From assembly GCA_028044295.1 (NCBI GenBank), contig JAOFSE010000007.1, forward strand, positions 1 to 64,000: DNA of 64,000 nt. The letters are read 5' to 3'. This DNA comes from Sulfurimonas sp. Its GTDB lineage: Bacteria > Campylobacterota > Campylobacteria > Campylobacterales > Sulfurimonadaceae. Position numbers and translations under genes: made by a program. The notes beneath the pieces are model-generated. The model was not told the origin of the DNA, made no database searches, and saw nothing but the letters and a program-made list of their open reading frames with translations. Of the stretch, positions 1 through 10,162 are shown in pieces. Position 1 is the first letter of the stretch. The number at the start of each line of letters is the position of its first letter.

Positions 1-752
1 ATGAAGGTATGGATGCTACACATAACCCTGAGTTCACATCTATAGAGTTCTATTGGGCTTACAAAACGTATAAAGATTTAATAGAAATTACAAAAGAGTA
101 TTTTCAATACCTATTTGAACATTTAAACCTTCCAACTCGTCTACCTTATGGTGAAATGGAAGTGAACTTTGACAATTTTACAGAAGTTCCTCTTATTGAG
201 TCACTTACAACGATAGGTGGTGTGCCTGCAGAAGTTACTGGCGATAAAGAAGAAATCCTAAAATATTTAAACTCCAAGAATATAACTGTTAAACCAGGTA
301 TGAATCTTGGTCAGCTTCAAGGTGAACTGTTTGATGAATTCGTTGAAGAAAAGCTTATAGACCCAACATTTATTACAGAGTACCCTGTGGAGATATCTCC
401 ACTAGCTCGTAGAAGTGATGAAAACCCTGATATAACTGAAAGATTTGAGCTTTTCATAGCAGGTCGAGAGATAGCAAATGCATTTTCTGAGTTAAATGAC
501 CCAATTGATCAATATGAGAGATTTAAAGGTCAAGGTGAAGCTAAAGATGCTGGTGATGATGAAGCACATGAGATGGATACAGATTTTGTTGAAGCTCTGA
601 GCTATGGTATGGCTCCAACAGCAGGTCAAGGTATAGGAATCGATAGATTAGTAATGCTCTTAACAAATGAGCATAGCATAAGAGATGTACTACTGTTTCC
701 AGCAATGAAACCTGTACATGTAGAAGAAAAAAATCAAGAAGAGGAAAAATAA
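1..752 (+). CDS. lysS: Lysyl-tRNA synthetase, C-terminal part (5' end outside window)
   Basis: Class II lysyl-tRNA synthetase, which charges tRNA-Lys in the cytoplasm. The frame is open from the left edge (codons E-G-M-D), so the first visible ATG at 9 is internal. The first residues, [11 protein letters not shown], belong to the motif 2 loop of class II LysRS. Near the C-terminus [12 protein letters not shown] is motif 3 with its ATP-binding arginine. About 249 residues remain of a protein normally near 500. It is followed after 2 bp by glyA, an order seen in other Campylobacterota. Identification is firm; only the truncation by the window limits it. Confidence 0.96.
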   Translation, partial: EGMDATHNPEFTSIEFYWAYKTYKDLIEITKEYFQYLFEHLNLPTRLPYGEMEVNFDNFTEVPLIESLTTIGGVPAEVTGDKEEILKYLNSKNITVKPGMNLGQLQGELFDEFVEEKLIDPTFITEYPVEISPLARRSDENPDITERFELFIAGREIANAFSELNDPIDQYERFKGQGEAKDAGDDEAHEMDTDFVEALSYGMAPTAGQGIGIDRLVMLLTNEHSIRDVLLFPAMKPVHVEEKNQEEEK

Positions 753-754
753 AA

Positions 755-2002
755 ATGAGTTTTTTAAAAGAGTATGATAGTGAAATATTTGAGTTATGTG
801 AAAAAGAGTTAGAGCGTCAAACTGACCATTTAGAGATGATTGCATCTGAAAACTTTACACTTCCAGCAGTTATGGAAGCAATGGGTTCAGTTTTTACTAA
901 TAAGTACGCTGAGGGTTATCCTGGTAAACGTTACTATGGTGGCTGTGAATATGCTGATGGTGTTGAGCAGTTAGCAATAGATAGAGCTTGTGAACTTTTT
1001 GGATGTAACTATGCAAATGTTCAACCTCATTCAGGAAGCCAAGCTAATGGTGCTGTTTATGCAGGTCTAATCAAAGCTGGTGATAAAATTCTTGGTATGG
1101 ATTTAAGCCATGGTGGTCACTTAACACATGGTTCAAAGCCAAGTTTTTCTGGAAAAAATTATTCACCTTTTTATTATGGTGTTGAGCTTGATGGCCGTAT
1201 TAATTATGACAGAGTTATGGACATTGCGCAAATAGTTAAACCTAAAATTATTGTTTGTGGAGCTTCAGCTTATGCTCGTGAAATTGACTTTAAAAAATTC
1301 CGTGAAATTGCGGATGCTGTGGGTGCAATACTTTTCGCTGATATCGCACATATCGCTGGTTTAGTTGCTGCAGGCGAACACCCTAGTCCATTCCCTTATG
1401 CTGATGTTGTTACAACTACTACTCACAAGACTCTTGCTGGTCCTCGTGGTGGAATGATTATGACTAATGATGAGGATATAGCTAAAAAAATGAATTCAGC
1501 TATTTTCCCTGCTCTTCAAGGTGGTCCACTTGTTCATGTTATCGCAGCAAAAGCTGTTGGTTTCAAATACAATCTTTCTCCTGAATGGAAAGAGTACGCT
1601 AAACAAGTAAAAGCAAATGCTCAAGTTCTTGCAGAAGTTATGGTTAAACGTGGTTATGATGTTGTTTCAGGTGGAACAGACAATCACCTAGTTTTAGTAT
1701 CTTTTGTAGGTCGTGAAATTTCTGGTAAAGAAGCAGATGCTGCTCTTGGTAAAGCTGGTATGACAGTAAACATGAATACTGTTCCAGGTGAAACGAGAAG
1801 TCCATTTGTAACCTCAGGTATACGTGTAGGTTCTCCTGCTCTTACTTCTCGCGGTATGAAAGAGAAAGAGTTTGAACTAATTGCTAACAAAATGGCTGAT
1901 GTATTAGATGATATTAATAACACTGAACTTCAAGCTACTATAAAAGCAGAGTTAAAAGAATTGGCTCAAAACTTTGTAATATATAATCAACCAACTTACT
2001 AA
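755..2002 (+). CDS. glyA: Serine hydroxymethyltransferase
   Basis: PLP enzyme that interconverts serine and glycine while charging tetrahydrofolate with a one-carbon unit. The 415 residues match the usual family length. The PLP lysine is K225 in [14 protein letters not shown], and the N-terminal [14 protein letters not shown] segment is typical. The ATG at 755 lies just after the lysS stop, with GAGG inside the lysS end serving as ribosome site, which suggests translational coupling. The DUF1882 gene follows after 9 bp in the same direction. Confidence 0.97.
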   Translation: MSFLKEYDSEIFELCEKELERQTDHLEMIASENFTLPAVMEAMGSVFTNKYAEGYPGKRYYGGCEYADGVEQLAIDRACELFGCNYANVQPHSGSQANGAVYAGLIKAGDKILGMDLSHGGHLTHGSKPSFSGKNYSPFYYGVELDGRINYDRVMDIAQIVKPKIIVCGASAYAREIDFKKFREIADAVGAILFADIAHIAGLVAAGEHPSPFPYADVVTTTTHKTLAGPRGGMIMTNDEDIAKKMNSAIFPALQGGPLVHVIAAKAVGFKYNLSPEWKEYAKQVKANAQVLAEVMVKRGYDVVSGGTDNHLVLVSFVGREISGKEADAALGKAGMTVNMNTVPGETRSPFVTSGIRVGSPALTSRGMKEKEFELIANKMADVLDDINNTELQATIKAELKELAQNFVIYNQPTY

Positions 2003-2011
2003 GGCAAGATA

Positions 2012-2554
2012 ATGACTGCGATGGATTTAAAACTTATTAAAATGGTGAGTGATCACTACTGGGTTAAAAGAGATACAGTAGTGGAGAAGCTCTCATTTAA
2101 GGGTCGTACTTTTTATAATAAATTTGAAAAAGTAAATGAAACACTATCACAACAAGTTATTAATCAACATATTAAAGGTGACATAACAGTTGCTCACTCT
2201 ATAGTTAACTCTCGTGGTAAAGTTGAGAATATTGTAATTGACTATAATGGAAGAGACCCTGAACGTTTTTATCATAAAGCACAACTACTTCTACGTGAAG
2301 AAGGCTATATCAACTTTACAGCTTTTAAAACAAAAACAGAAGGTCATCTTCATGTGTATATCCACAAAGGTCACACAACTTTACAAGAAGCTATACAACT
2401 TGGAAAACTTATAAGTATGAAGCTTGCAAGTAAGCAACCAAAGCAGTGGAAGATGTTTCCTAATGCTGATGTACCTGATGACTATAATATTTTAACCCTT
2501 CCATACGAAGTTTATGCAAAAGAGAGAGGGGCTTCTTGGTCGAAGCATATGTAA
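2012..2554 (+). CDS. DUF1882-family protein
   Basis: A 180-residue soluble protein with no signal peptide or membrane segment. I recognise the N-terminal part (about residues 1-60, MVSDHYWVKRDTVVEKLSF region) as the DUF1882 type, a family I know only from Campylobacterota, usually next to lysS-glyA as here. The C-terminal half contains an RLLLREEGYINFTAF-like segment and many aromatic and basic residues. Its function is unknown. The start is ATG 2012 with AAGG upstream; a second ATG at 2021 would shorten it by three residues. Co-transcription with glyA is likely from the 9-bp gap. Confidence 0.85.
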   Translation: MTAMDLKLIKMVSDHYWVKRDTVVEKLSFKGRTFYNKFEKVNETLSQQVINQHIKGDITVAHSIVNSRGKVENIVIDYNGRDPERFYHKAQLLLREEGYINFTAFKTKTEGHLHVYIHKGHTTLQEAIQLGKLISMKLASKQPKQWKMFPNADVPDDYNILTLPYEVYAKERGASWSKHM

Positions 2555-2606
2555 TATCAACATTTTTTGGGTATTATTAGATAAAACAATTTAAAAGGGT
2601 TTAATT

Positions 2607-3248
2607 ATGGAAGAAAAAAACGAACTTAACGATATTATTTTGAATAAAGGTGGATCTTCAGCTGGAAGTAAAAAAATTGTTCTGGCTGTTGCTACACTTG
2701 GTGTTATTCTTATAATCGTAGTAATGTTAATGAATACGCTTACATCCAAAGGTACTGATAACCTACCACAAGCTATTCTTCCTCCAAAACCTACATCTAA
2801 TCCTCTACAAACTCCTGTAGAAGAGCCTCTATTTGAAGAGGTAGAAGTTGTTCAAGAGAGTGACGATGATGACTCACTTGATAAAATTGCACAAAAACTA
2901 AAAGAAGAAAGTACTAAAAGTGCTGAAGAAGTAGAAGTAATTGTTAAAGAAATTCCTGAAGCTGTAACTCCAACACCTAAAAAAGTAACCGCTCCGGTTA
3001 AGAAAGTAGCCCTTAGTGGTGATTACTATATTCAAGTTGGTTCATTTTCAAAATATGCTCCAAATAAAAAGTTTTTAGACACAATAATAAAACAGGGTTA
3101 CGAATATAAATACCATGAAGTAAATGTAAACTCTAAAAAAATGACCAAAGTTTTAGTTGGTCCATTTAAAACTGAAAAAAAGGCTAGAGAAGCACTAGTA
3201 GCTATAAGAACATTTCTTGAAGCTGGTGCTTTTTTAATAAAACTGTAA
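2607..3248 (+). CDS. SPOR-domain inner-membrane protein
   Basis: 213 residues: a short cytoplasmic N-terminus, one membrane helix at about residues 23-44 (KIVLAVATLGVILIIVVMLM), a long acidic and proline-rich periplasmic linker, and a C-terminal SPOR domain from about residue 138 (GDYYIQVGSFSK ... KMTKVLVGPFKTEKKA). SPOR domains bind denuded peptidoglycan at division sites, so a role in septation or envelope maintenance is likely. The ATG at 2607 is preceded by AAAAGGG. Its stop is one base before the trpE start. Confidence 0.85.
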   Translation: MEEKNELNDIILNKGGSSAGSKKIVLAVATLGVILIIVVMLMNTLTSKGTDNLPQAILPPKPTSNPLQTPVEEPLFEEVEVVQESDDDDSLDKIAQKLKEESTKSAEEVEVIVKEIPEAVTPTPKKVTAPVKKVALSGDYYIQVGSFSKYAPNKKFLDTIIKQGYEYKYHEVNVNSKKMTKVLVGPFKTEKKAREALVAIRTFLEAGAFLIKL

Positions 3249-3249
3249 T

Positions 3250-4653
3250 TTGATATACTCTAAACAATTTATACAAGATCAGCTAGCTCCAATAGCTGTA
3301 TACGCAAAGTTAAAAAAACTCTTCAAAGGTGAAATTTCTTACCTTTTTGAGAGTGCCGGTCAAAGTGATGGTAACTATAGTTTTATCTGTATTGGTGCTC
3401 GTGAGAGAATCCAATATAAAGACAATCAAACACTATATACGGACTCAAATTCTAAACTACATGTAAAAGATGAATCTCCTTTTGATTTTTTAAAGAACTA
3501 TTATAAGAATATAGACACAACTGAATATAGAGAAGCATGTACAAAACTAAAAGTTGGTTATGTGGATGGGTTCATTGGCTATGTTGGTTACGACATGGTT
3601 AAGGTGTTTGAGCCAAAACTAAGCTCAAATATGGAAAACCTAGTAGATGAACTAAATACTCCAGATTTAGATCTTATTCTTCCAAAGTTCATATTAGTAT
3701 ACTCTCATAAAAACCATCAAATTTCTCTTATTAGTACTCTAGAAAGTATAAGTGATAAATTTGAAGATATTGAAGATGAGTTAAAAAGCTCATTTGATTA
3801 TATTTCTATGAAAAAGAATATCGGTAATGATAAAGGAAGCTTTGCTCATACAAAAGATAAATTTTTTGAGATGGTAGATAAATCAAAAGAAATGATAAAA
3901 AGTGGTGATGTCTTTCAAATACTCATGACAAACCGTTTTACGAGAAATATAAAAGTTGATCCTTTTAGTTTTTACCGTATTTTAAGAACTAAAAACCCAT
4001 CTCCATATATGTTTTTAATGGAATATGAAGATTTCAATATTGTAGGCTCTTCACCTGAGGTGATGGTTAGACTAACAGAAGGAGAACTTCTTCTTCGTCC
4101 AATAGCTGGGACTCGTAAACGTGGTGATACAAAACTTAGAGATAAAGAGCTTGAAGATGAACTTTTGGCCGATCCTAAAGAGTTGGCAGAGCATCTTATG
4201 CTTATTGACCTAGGTCGTAATGATGTTAGTCGCGTTGCAAAAACTGGAACTGTAAAAGTTGAAGATATGATGCATATTGAGAGATTCTCACATGTAATGC
4301 ATATTGTATCTGATGTAACAGCAGAAATTGCAGATGACAAAGATATGTTTGACTTATTTATGGCTACATTTACAGCTGGTACGATGACTGGTGCTCCAAA
4401 AATAAGAGCTATGGAACTCATTGCAGAGTATGAGGGCATTAAAAGAGGTTTTTATAGTGGAAGTATAGGTTACTTTGGTTTTGATGGTAATATGGATAGT
4501 GCTATAGCTATTAGAACTGCAATGGTTAAAGAAGACAAGGTTATACTACAAGCTGGTGCTGGAATTGTAGCTGACAGTCAAAATGAGTCGGAGTACTTAG
4601 AGGTAAAAAGTAAACTTGGAGCACTAGTTCATTCTTTAGAAGACCTAGATTAA
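3250..4653 (+). CDS. trpE: Anthranilate synthase component I (TrpE-like)
   Basis: Chorismate-binding enzyme, probably the large subunit of anthranilate synthase (chorismate plus ammonia to anthranilate, first step of tryptophan synthesis). The N-terminal domain carries YLFESAG, the usual site of tryptophan feedback binding. The C-terminal catalytic half has TAGTMTGAPKIRAMELI and a GAGIVADSQNESEYLEV stretch. The GTMTGAPK form favours TrpE over PabB, but a 4-amino-4-deoxychorismate synthase role cannot be excluded. No amidotransferase partner is adjacent. It starts at TTG 3250; no ATG occurs near the N-terminus. It abuts aroE. Confidence 0.85.
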   Translation: MIYSKQFIQDQLAPIAVYAKLKKLFKGEISYLFESAGQSDGNYSFICIGARERIQYKDNQTLYTDSNSKLHVKDESPFDFLKNYYKNIDTTEYREACTKLKVGYVDGFIGYVGYDMVKVFEPKLSSNMENLVDELNTPDLDLILPKFILVYSHKNHQISLISTLESISDKFEDIEDELKSSFDYISMKKNIGNDKGSFAHTKDKFFEMVDKSKEMIKSGDVFQILMTNRFTRNIKVDPFSFYRILRTKNPSPYMFLMEYEDFNIVGSSPEVMVRLTEGELLLRPIAGTRKRGDTKLRDKELEDELLADPKELAEHLMLIDLGRNDVSRVAKTGTVKVEDMMHIERFSHVMHIVSDVTAEIADDKDMFDLFMATFTAGTMTGAPKIRAMELIAEYEGIKRGFYSGSIGYFGFDGNMDSAIAIRTAMVKEDKVILQAGAGIVADSQNESEYLEVKSKLGALVHSLEDLD

Positions 4654-5454
4654 ATGAGTGAGAAAAAGCTCTTTGCCATCTTTGGCAATCCTGTGTCACA
4701 CTCCAGAAGTCCACTTATGCACAACTGCGTATTTAAAAACCTAAACTATCCAGCCTCATATATTAGAGTTCATTTAGAAGATGGTACAAAACTACGTGAA
4801 ACCTTTTTGTCACTTGGTCTTTCAGGTGCTAATATAACAGTACCACATAAGGAAGAAGCTTATAAAGCTTGCGATGAAATAAGAGGTTTCGCCAATAGTG
4901 TCGGTGTTGTAAATACAATTGTAAATGAGAATGGAAAACTAATAGGTTATAACACAGATGCAGATGGTTTCATGTTTTCTATAAAAGAGTTTGGTGATAT
5001 TAAAACAGCTCTTATATTGGGAGCTGGTGGTACTGCCAAAGCACTGGCTTCAAGATTTGTACAGGACAATATAGATGTAACAGTTTTAAATCGTAGTGCT
5101 TCAAGGCTGGACTCTTTCAAAAAAACAGTCTCTACATGTAGTACATGGGATAAGTATGAAACCAAAAAATATGACCTAGTTGTTAATACAACAAGTGCTG
5201 GTTTAAAAGATGATGACTTACCTGCTCCACAAGAGATTATAAATGATATTTTAGACAACACATCTTTTGTTGCAGATGCAATATATGGAAAACTAACTCC
5301 ATTTTTACAACTAGCTAAAGATAAAAATATCACATTTAAAGATGGAGCAGACATGCTATTAGGTCAAGGTGTCTTAGCTAATGAACTCTTTACATGTAAA
5401 AAATTAAAAGTAAAAGATATCAAAGAACACATGTCATATAGTTTTAATATCTGA
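4654..5454 (+). CDS. aroE: Shikimate dehydrogenase
   Basis: NADPH-dependent reduction of 3-dehydroshikimate to shikimate in the chorismate pathway. The 266 residues include the substrate site SHSRSPLMHN near residue 15, NITVPHK with catalytic K66, GYNTDADGF, the nucleotide loop GAGGTAKA near residue 128 and VNTTSAGL. The ATG directly follows the trpE stop (TAAATG). The pairing puts a chorismate-making and a chorismate-using enzyme in one transcript. One exact copy of CTACATGTAG lies inside the gene at 5132-5141. Confidence 0.96.
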   Translation: MSEKKLFAIFGNPVSHSRSPLMHNCVFKNLNYPASYIRVHLEDGTKLRETFLSLGLSGANITVPHKEEAYKACDEIRGFANSVGVVNTIVNENGKLIGYNTDADGFMFSIKEFGDIKTALILGAGGTAKALASRFVQDNIDVTVLNRSASRLDSFKKTVSTCSTWDKYETKKYDLVVNTTSAGLKDDDLPAPQEIINDILDNTSFVADAIYGKLTPFLQLAKDKNITFKDGADMLLGQGVLANELFTCKKLKVKDIKEHMSYSFNI

Positions 5455-5473
5455 GGAAATCCATTAAGACTGA

Positions 5474-5479
5474 TATAAT
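5474..5479 (+). promoter_or_regulatory. Candidate -10 box for the chemoreceptor gene
   Basis: TATAAT preceded by TGA lies about 50 bp before the TTG start, in the 74-bp gap after aroE. No clear -35 box is visible, which is usual for Campylobacterota vegetative promoters. Pattern match only. Confidence 0.4.
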
Positions 5480-5528
5480 TATTATTTATATATAATAAAT
5501 GCAATTCTAACTATATAAAGGACTTGTA

Positions 5529-7073
5529 TTGAATATAGCTACACTTTTTGGAAACTATACATCACACTCTAAGATTACTCATGAAAATTTAAAAGATGGT
5601 GCTAAAAATGCTGATAAAGCTTTTTTATACATATTTTTAATTAATTGGGTTATCGTTTCATTTATTACCTCTTTAACCTATGACACTTACCTTTTCGGTA
5701 TAGTTAATGGGGGAATTATCATGGCTATTGCTTTTATACTGTTTAAAACTATACCTGGTACTTCAACCTCTAGAATACTTATTGGTATTTTAATTATGGG
5801 ATTCCCAATTATCATGATACAACAACATCTGGGTCGTATTGAAATGCACTTTCATATATTTGTTGTACTAGCTTTCTTATCGCTATATAAAGATATACTA
5901 CCAGTTATATCAGCTACACTCACCATTGCTGTTCATCACTTATTATTCACATATTTACAATTAAATAGTGTGTCTTTTATGGGTAGTGATATTATTGTTT
6001 TCAACTATGCTTGTGGTTGGGATATAGCTTTTTTACATGCGTCCTTTGTAATTATAGAAGCTGTTGTACTAATTTATATAATTTTCATGATTACTAAACA
6101 GTACTTAGCATCTATGAGTATTGTTGAAAAAGTAAGTATTATTACTCAAAACCATGACTTCACAACTGTTATAGAAACCAATTCTATACAAGAGAAATCT
6201 TTTCATGACTTTATTAAGGAAATTAAAGACTTAATGAATGTAGCAAAGTCATCATCTAGTACAACAAATAATATGACAGAGAAGATACATGATATTACTT
6301 CAACATTAAATTCAACATCAAAAGAACAAAAGAGCTCTATAGAAGAAATTACTACTAGTAGTTCAGCTATCAGTAGTGAACTTCGTGAAACTAATGAAAA
6401 AACTTCATATGCAGCAGGTCGTATAAATGAAGCAAATGATAACCTTAAAAATATTGGTTATCAAGTTAATGAATTTACAGATAAAATCTCTGAAGCTTCA
6501 GAAGTTGAGAATCATATTGCAGAAAAACTTCATGAACTTACGCTATCTGCTGAAGAGATTAAAAGTATTTTAACTGTTATATCAGATATCGCTGATCAGA
6601 CTAACTTACTAGCACTTAATGCTGCTATTGAAGCTGCCCGTGCTGGTGAGCATGGACGTGGTTTTGCTGTTGTTGCTGATGAAGTAAGAAAACTTGCGGA
6701 GAGAACACAAAAATCATTAACAGATATAAATAGTAGTGTAAATCTAGTGGTTCAGTCTATTAATGAAACTAGTGAGAGTATGCATCAAAATGCTGAAACA
6801 ATTAGTGCACTAACAGAGAACTCTTCTAATGTTCGTTCAACATTAGTTGAAACAATCGATATAATGGAGGATACAGCGAATGTATCTAAAGAGTCATCAG
6901 AAAGTTTTTCTAGTAATATAAATAATCTAAAGACCCTTGTCGAAACCATTTATGAATTAGAAAAATCTACTGCAAACACTTTTGTAGAAATCAATAACAT
7001 TGCTGAGACAATGGATGAACTAGTAAGTGTAACAGATGAACTAGACCATGAGTTAAATGAATTTAAAACTTAG
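5529..7073 (+). CDS. Methyl-accepting chemotaxis protein with multi-pass membrane sensor
   Basis: 514 residues. The first 200 contain about six membrane helices with little periplasmic sequence, including [19 protein letters not shown], a His-rich integral-membrane sensor type also found on some diguanylate cyclases. There is no large extracytoplasmic ligand domain. The C-terminal half is a coiled-coil signalling domain with the conserved hairpin tip ([20 protein letters not shown], then [18 protein letters not shown]). It would signal to CheA/CheW. The start is TTG 5529 with AAAGGA 6 nt upstream. No C-terminal CheR-binding pentapeptide is visible. The ligand is unknown; membrane energetics or a membrane-soluble signal is my guess. 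Confidence 0.9.
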   Translation: MNIATLFGNYTSHSKITHENLKDGAKNADKAFLYIFLINWVIVSFITSLTYDTYLFGIVNGGIIMAIAFILFKTIPGTSTSRILIGILIMGFPIIMIQQHLGRIEMHFHIFVVLAFLSLYKDILPVISATLTIAVHHLLFTYLQLNSVSFMGSDIIVFNYACGWDIAFLHASFVIIEAVVLIYIIFMITKQYLASMSIVEKVSIITQNHDFTTVIETNSIQEKSFHDFIKEIKDLMNVAKSSSSTTNNMTEKIHDITSTLNSTSKEQKSSIEEITTSSSAISSELRETNEKTSYAAGRINEANDNLKNIGYQVNEFTDKISEASEVENHIAEKLHELTLSAEEIKSILTVISDIADQTNLLALNAAIEAARAGEHGRGFAVVADEVRKLAERTQKSLTDINSSVNLVVQSINETSESMHQNAETISALTENSSNVRSTLVETIDIMEDTANVSKESSESFSSNINNLKTLVETIYELEKSTANTFVEINNIAETMDELVSVTDELDHELNEFKT

Positions 7074-7079
7074 GGTTCT

Positions 7080-9557
7080 CTATATACCAAATATCATAAG
7101 TAAAACAGGCAATAGTAGTAAATCCGCTAGTATTGCCATAAACATAGCTAACATAGTCAAAAGACCAAAATAAATAGTTGGTATAAAATTTGAAAGAACT
7201 AGTACTGAGAATCCGACCATTATAATTGTTGAAGTGTAAAACATAGCAGTACCAATACTTGCATGAGCGTTATGCATTGATGCCTTTGCATCATTTGAAC
7301 TATTATATTCAAGCATATATCTATGTATATAGTGAATTGTATCATCTACTGCTATACCAATACTGATAGCAGCAATAGTTATAGTCATTAAATCAAGAGG
7401 TATATTCATCCAACCCATAAATCCAAATATAACACTTACAGGTATTGTATTTGCAATTATAGCTATTGTCGCGACTTTAAGACTTTTAAATAGTAGTAAA
7501 AACATTAAAAATAGAATAAATACAACTATACCAATAGTCTTTATTTGTGACTCGAAAAGAGATTGAAGCATATTGTTATACATTATAAGTATATTTGACA
7601 TTTTATGCTCTTCATACTTTGGATTTAACATCTCCTTTAAATCTTTATCTATACTTTTGATAAGTTTATCTCTTTCAAGGCCTCTCATCGAGTCAATGAC
7701 TCTAGTGCTTATTCTTACTTGATTGTTTTCAACATCAATATATGGTGATAAAATAATTTTCTTATACTTTTGAGGTAACTCTTTATATAAAAGGGCTAAG
7801 GTAAGGCTATCAGCTTCAGTACCACTAAGCTTCTCTATAACCTGCCCTATCGTTGCAAGTGACAGGACTTTTCCAATAGGTTCTAATGAATCTAAATAAT
7901 TATGTACTTCTGTAATCTTGTCCATCTTATGCTTTGTAAACCAGTATTGCTCTTTATCACTAGCTGTCTCTTCAAACTCATCTTCAAATTCATCCATATC
8001 ATCGGGTTCATCAACAATTTTTACAGATTCAACTTCATCACTATCTTCTTTAAAAGTTAAAATAATATCAAGAGGTGTAGTTCCACCTAACTTTTGATCT
8101 ATTACAGCCATACCTTTATAGATATGTGTATCTGATTTAAAGTAGTCTATAAAGCTATTTTCTACTCTAATCTTAGTTGCACCACTTATAGAAAATACTA
8201 CCACCATAACAGTGAGCATCAATATAGTAGCTTTATATTTAAAGGCTACATTTGCTACTCTAGTAGTAAATGGAACTTTATCTTTATCATCATCTGGCAA
8301 ATCACTTTTAGAAAAAAATGACAGGAGTATTGGAAAAAGTATATATGTCATGACAAGAGAAACAACTATACCTAAGCTCATCATCCAGCCAAAATTTATT
8401 ACTGGTAAAATATTACTAAATACTAATGAACTAAATCCAGCTATAGTTGTAATAACCACAAAGAATGATGGTTTTGACATTGATACTAAACTATCAGTTA
8501 TTAACTCAATTTGTGTATTAGTTTTATTCTTTACATGTAGTTCTTTATATTTTACAATTAAATGCACAATTAAAGACATGTTCATAATAAGCTGAAGGGA
8601 TATAAAGTTAGAAGACACTACAGTTATTTCTAATCCAAATAGACCTAATAAACCACTTGTAACGACTAGAGAAGCGCTACATATACTAAGTGCTATAAAT
8701 ATCCATCTAAACTCTTTCAGTAATGAATACAAAATAAGTACTAATAGACCAACAATTACAAAACCAAAAGTTCTAAGGTCATATTTTACATATTCAACCA
8801 TATCATCCGCAATCATATCTACACCGCCTAGGTGAAGTTTTATACCTTGATGTGCATTTTCAAAATTACTTAAAATAGTTCTTATTTTAACAATTGAGTT
8901 ATGGTTTTGTTCTCTGAGAAAATCTCTATGTGTCTTAAGGCTAATAGATGCTTCTTTAAAAGATGCTTTTTCATCTTCACTCAACTCTCTATCTTTTTTC
9001 AGTTTTACATAACTATCTCTATTTTGGATAAGATCAAAGTACTTATTATTACGCTTTATATTTACTGATAAGGCTGTAGTTTGGAAATCTTCACTCACTA
9101 AATTTTTCTTATAAATAGCACTTTCTAAAAACTCTTTTTTCACCAGTTCTTTATCTATGTTTGGTGACTTAAGAGTTGGTATATTAGCAATTAACTCTTT
9201 TATAGGTAAAGGAGGAGATTGTAAAAGAGGAACATTAACTATAGAGTCTATCGACTCTACAATATTTACACTTTTTATTTGTGAACTTATATGTTCTATA
9301 TTTTTTATATTCTCATCAGATAGAAGATCATCTTTTACTGTATATGTTACAACTAGAATATTTGGCGCGGCAAATCTTTTTGATACTTCTCTACTAAATT
9401 CTAAATCTTTATCACCCTCAAGTAAAAGTGTTTCAGCGCTCGCATCTATCTCTAGTTTTGTAACTGAGTAAGACATTGCTACAATAAATATACTCATTAT
9501 AAAGAGTATAAACTTAGGGTATTTTAGTATGTAGTTTTTATATAGAGTGTTTAACAT
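7080..9557 (-). CDS. RND-superfamily (MMPL-type) lipid exporter of the Mla cluster
   Basis: 825-residue inner-membrane protein with the two-fold RND layout: one helix, a large periplasmic domain, five helices, then the same again. The second half has AISIGIAVDDTIHYIHRY, the acidic helix typical of MMPL/HpnN-like transporters. It lies just downstream of mlaC and mlaA, as in Campylobacter, where such a protein takes the place expected for the MlaFEDB ABC importer. I infer phospholipid or lipid movement between membranes. An unusually acidic insert (DEPDDMDEFEDEFEE) sits in the second periplasmic domain. The start is ATG 9557, with a weak ribosome site, 6 bp after mlaC. Confidence 0.88.
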   Translation of the reverse strand: MLNTLYKNYILKYPKFILFIMSIFIVAMSYSVTKLEIDASAETLLLEGDKDLEFSREVSKRFAAPNILVVTYTVKDDLLSDENIKNIEHISSQIKSVNIVESIDSIVNVPLLQSPPLPIKELIANIPTLKSPNIDKELVKKEFLESAIYKKNLVSEDFQTTALSVNIKRNNKYFDLIQNRDSYVKLKKDRELSEDEKASFKEASISLKTHRDFLREQNHNSIVKIRTILSNFENAHQGIKLHLGGVDMIADDMVEYVKYDLRTFGFVIVGLLVLILYSLLKEFRWIFIALSICSASLVVTSGLLGLFGLEITVVSSNFISLQLIMNMSLIVHLIVKYKELHVKNKTNTQIELITDSLVSMSKPSFFVVITTIAGFSSLVFSNILPVINFGWMMSLGIVVSLVMTYILFPILLSFFSKSDLPDDDKDKVPFTTRVANVAFKYKATILMLTVMVVVFSISGATKIRVENSFIDYFKSDTHIYKGMAVIDQKLGGTTPLDIILTFKEDSDEVESVKIVDEPDDMDEFEDEFEETASDKEQYWFTKHKMDKITEVHNYLDSLEPIGKVLSLATIGQVIEKLSGTEADSLTLALLYKELPQKYKKIILSPYIDVENNQVRISTRVIDSMRGLERDKLIKSIDKDLKEMLNPKYEEHKMSNILIMYNNMLQSLFESQIKTIGIVVFILFLMFLLLFKSLKVATIAIIANTIPVSVIFGFMGWMNIPLDLMTITIAAISIGIAVDDTIHYIHRYMLEYNSSNDAKASMHNAHASIGTAMFYTSTIIMVGFSVLVLSNFIPTIYFGLLTMLAMFMAILADLLLLPVLLMIFGI

Positions 9558-9563
9558 ATAAGT

Positions 9564-10157
9564 TTATGATTTTTGAGCAAGAGTATCCATAAGTTCTTGA
9601 ATACTCTTTGTTTGTAGATACTCTCTAAATTGAGCCTTATCTGTTTTTAAAATACTAACACCCAATATCTCAACATCATAAATCAACCAAGTGTCTTTGC
9701 TTTTCTTTGCCTGCTTTGGCTTATAAAATTTATATACTATTTTTAATGTCTCTTTAGAACTAACTAAATCAGTTACTAATGCAATTCTGTTCTTTTTAGC
9801 TTGCAGTATCTCTTTAACTTCTAGTTTTTCATCATTGTATGCATCGATTTTAGATGAGTATGAGTTTTTCATTCTAAGAACATAAAGATCTACAAATCTT
9901 TTTTTGTCTTCAGTTGATAATTTTTTATATTTTTTACCTAAACTAAGCTTTGCCATTAGCTCAAAGTCAAACATAGGAGTAAGAATTTTTATAATACTTG
10001 CGTTTCTTTTCTCTTTATCTAGCTCTTTATTTTGAACTACACTTATAACATTATCTATTCTAGATAAAAAATGTTCTTCTAATTGTTTTTGTTCATTTGC
10101 ACTAAGTGTTTGCGTAAGTAAAACACTCACACAAACCAATAAAATTTTTTTAAACAC
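9564..10157 (-). CDS. mlaC: MlaC/Ttg2D-family periplasmic phospholipid-binding protein
   Basis: 197 residues with a signal peptide (FKKILLVCVSVLLTQTLSA) and the Ttg2D fold. Landmarks are ILTPMFDFELMAKLSLGKKYKKLS and the C-terminal WLIYDVEILGVSILKTDKAQF block. It should shuttle phospholipids across the periplasm between MlaA and an inner-membrane partner, here presumably the downstream RND protein. It starts at GTG 10157 with GAGGAG 7 nt upstream, inside the end of mlaA. Confidence 0.92.
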   Translation of the reverse strand: MFKKILLVCVSVLLTQTLSANEQKQLEEHFLSRIDNVISVVQNKELDKEKRNASIIKILTPMFDFELMAKLSLGKKYKKLSTEDKKRFVDLYVLRMKNSYSSKIDAYNDEKLEVKEILQAKKNRIALVTDLVSSKETLKIVYKFYKPKQAKKSKDTWLIYDVEILGVSILKTDKAQFREYLQTKSIQELMDTLAQKS

Positions 10158-10162
10158 TATAC

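Noticed and set aside
3972-4439. Long open frame antisense to trpE
   Set aside because: It lies wholly inside a well-supported gene, is Ser/Ile-rich without family motifs and has no ribosome site.
3250-4653. Calling the chorismate-binding gene pabB
   Set aside because: The GTMTGAPK form and the overall N-terminal domain favour TrpE; the alternative is kept as a note.
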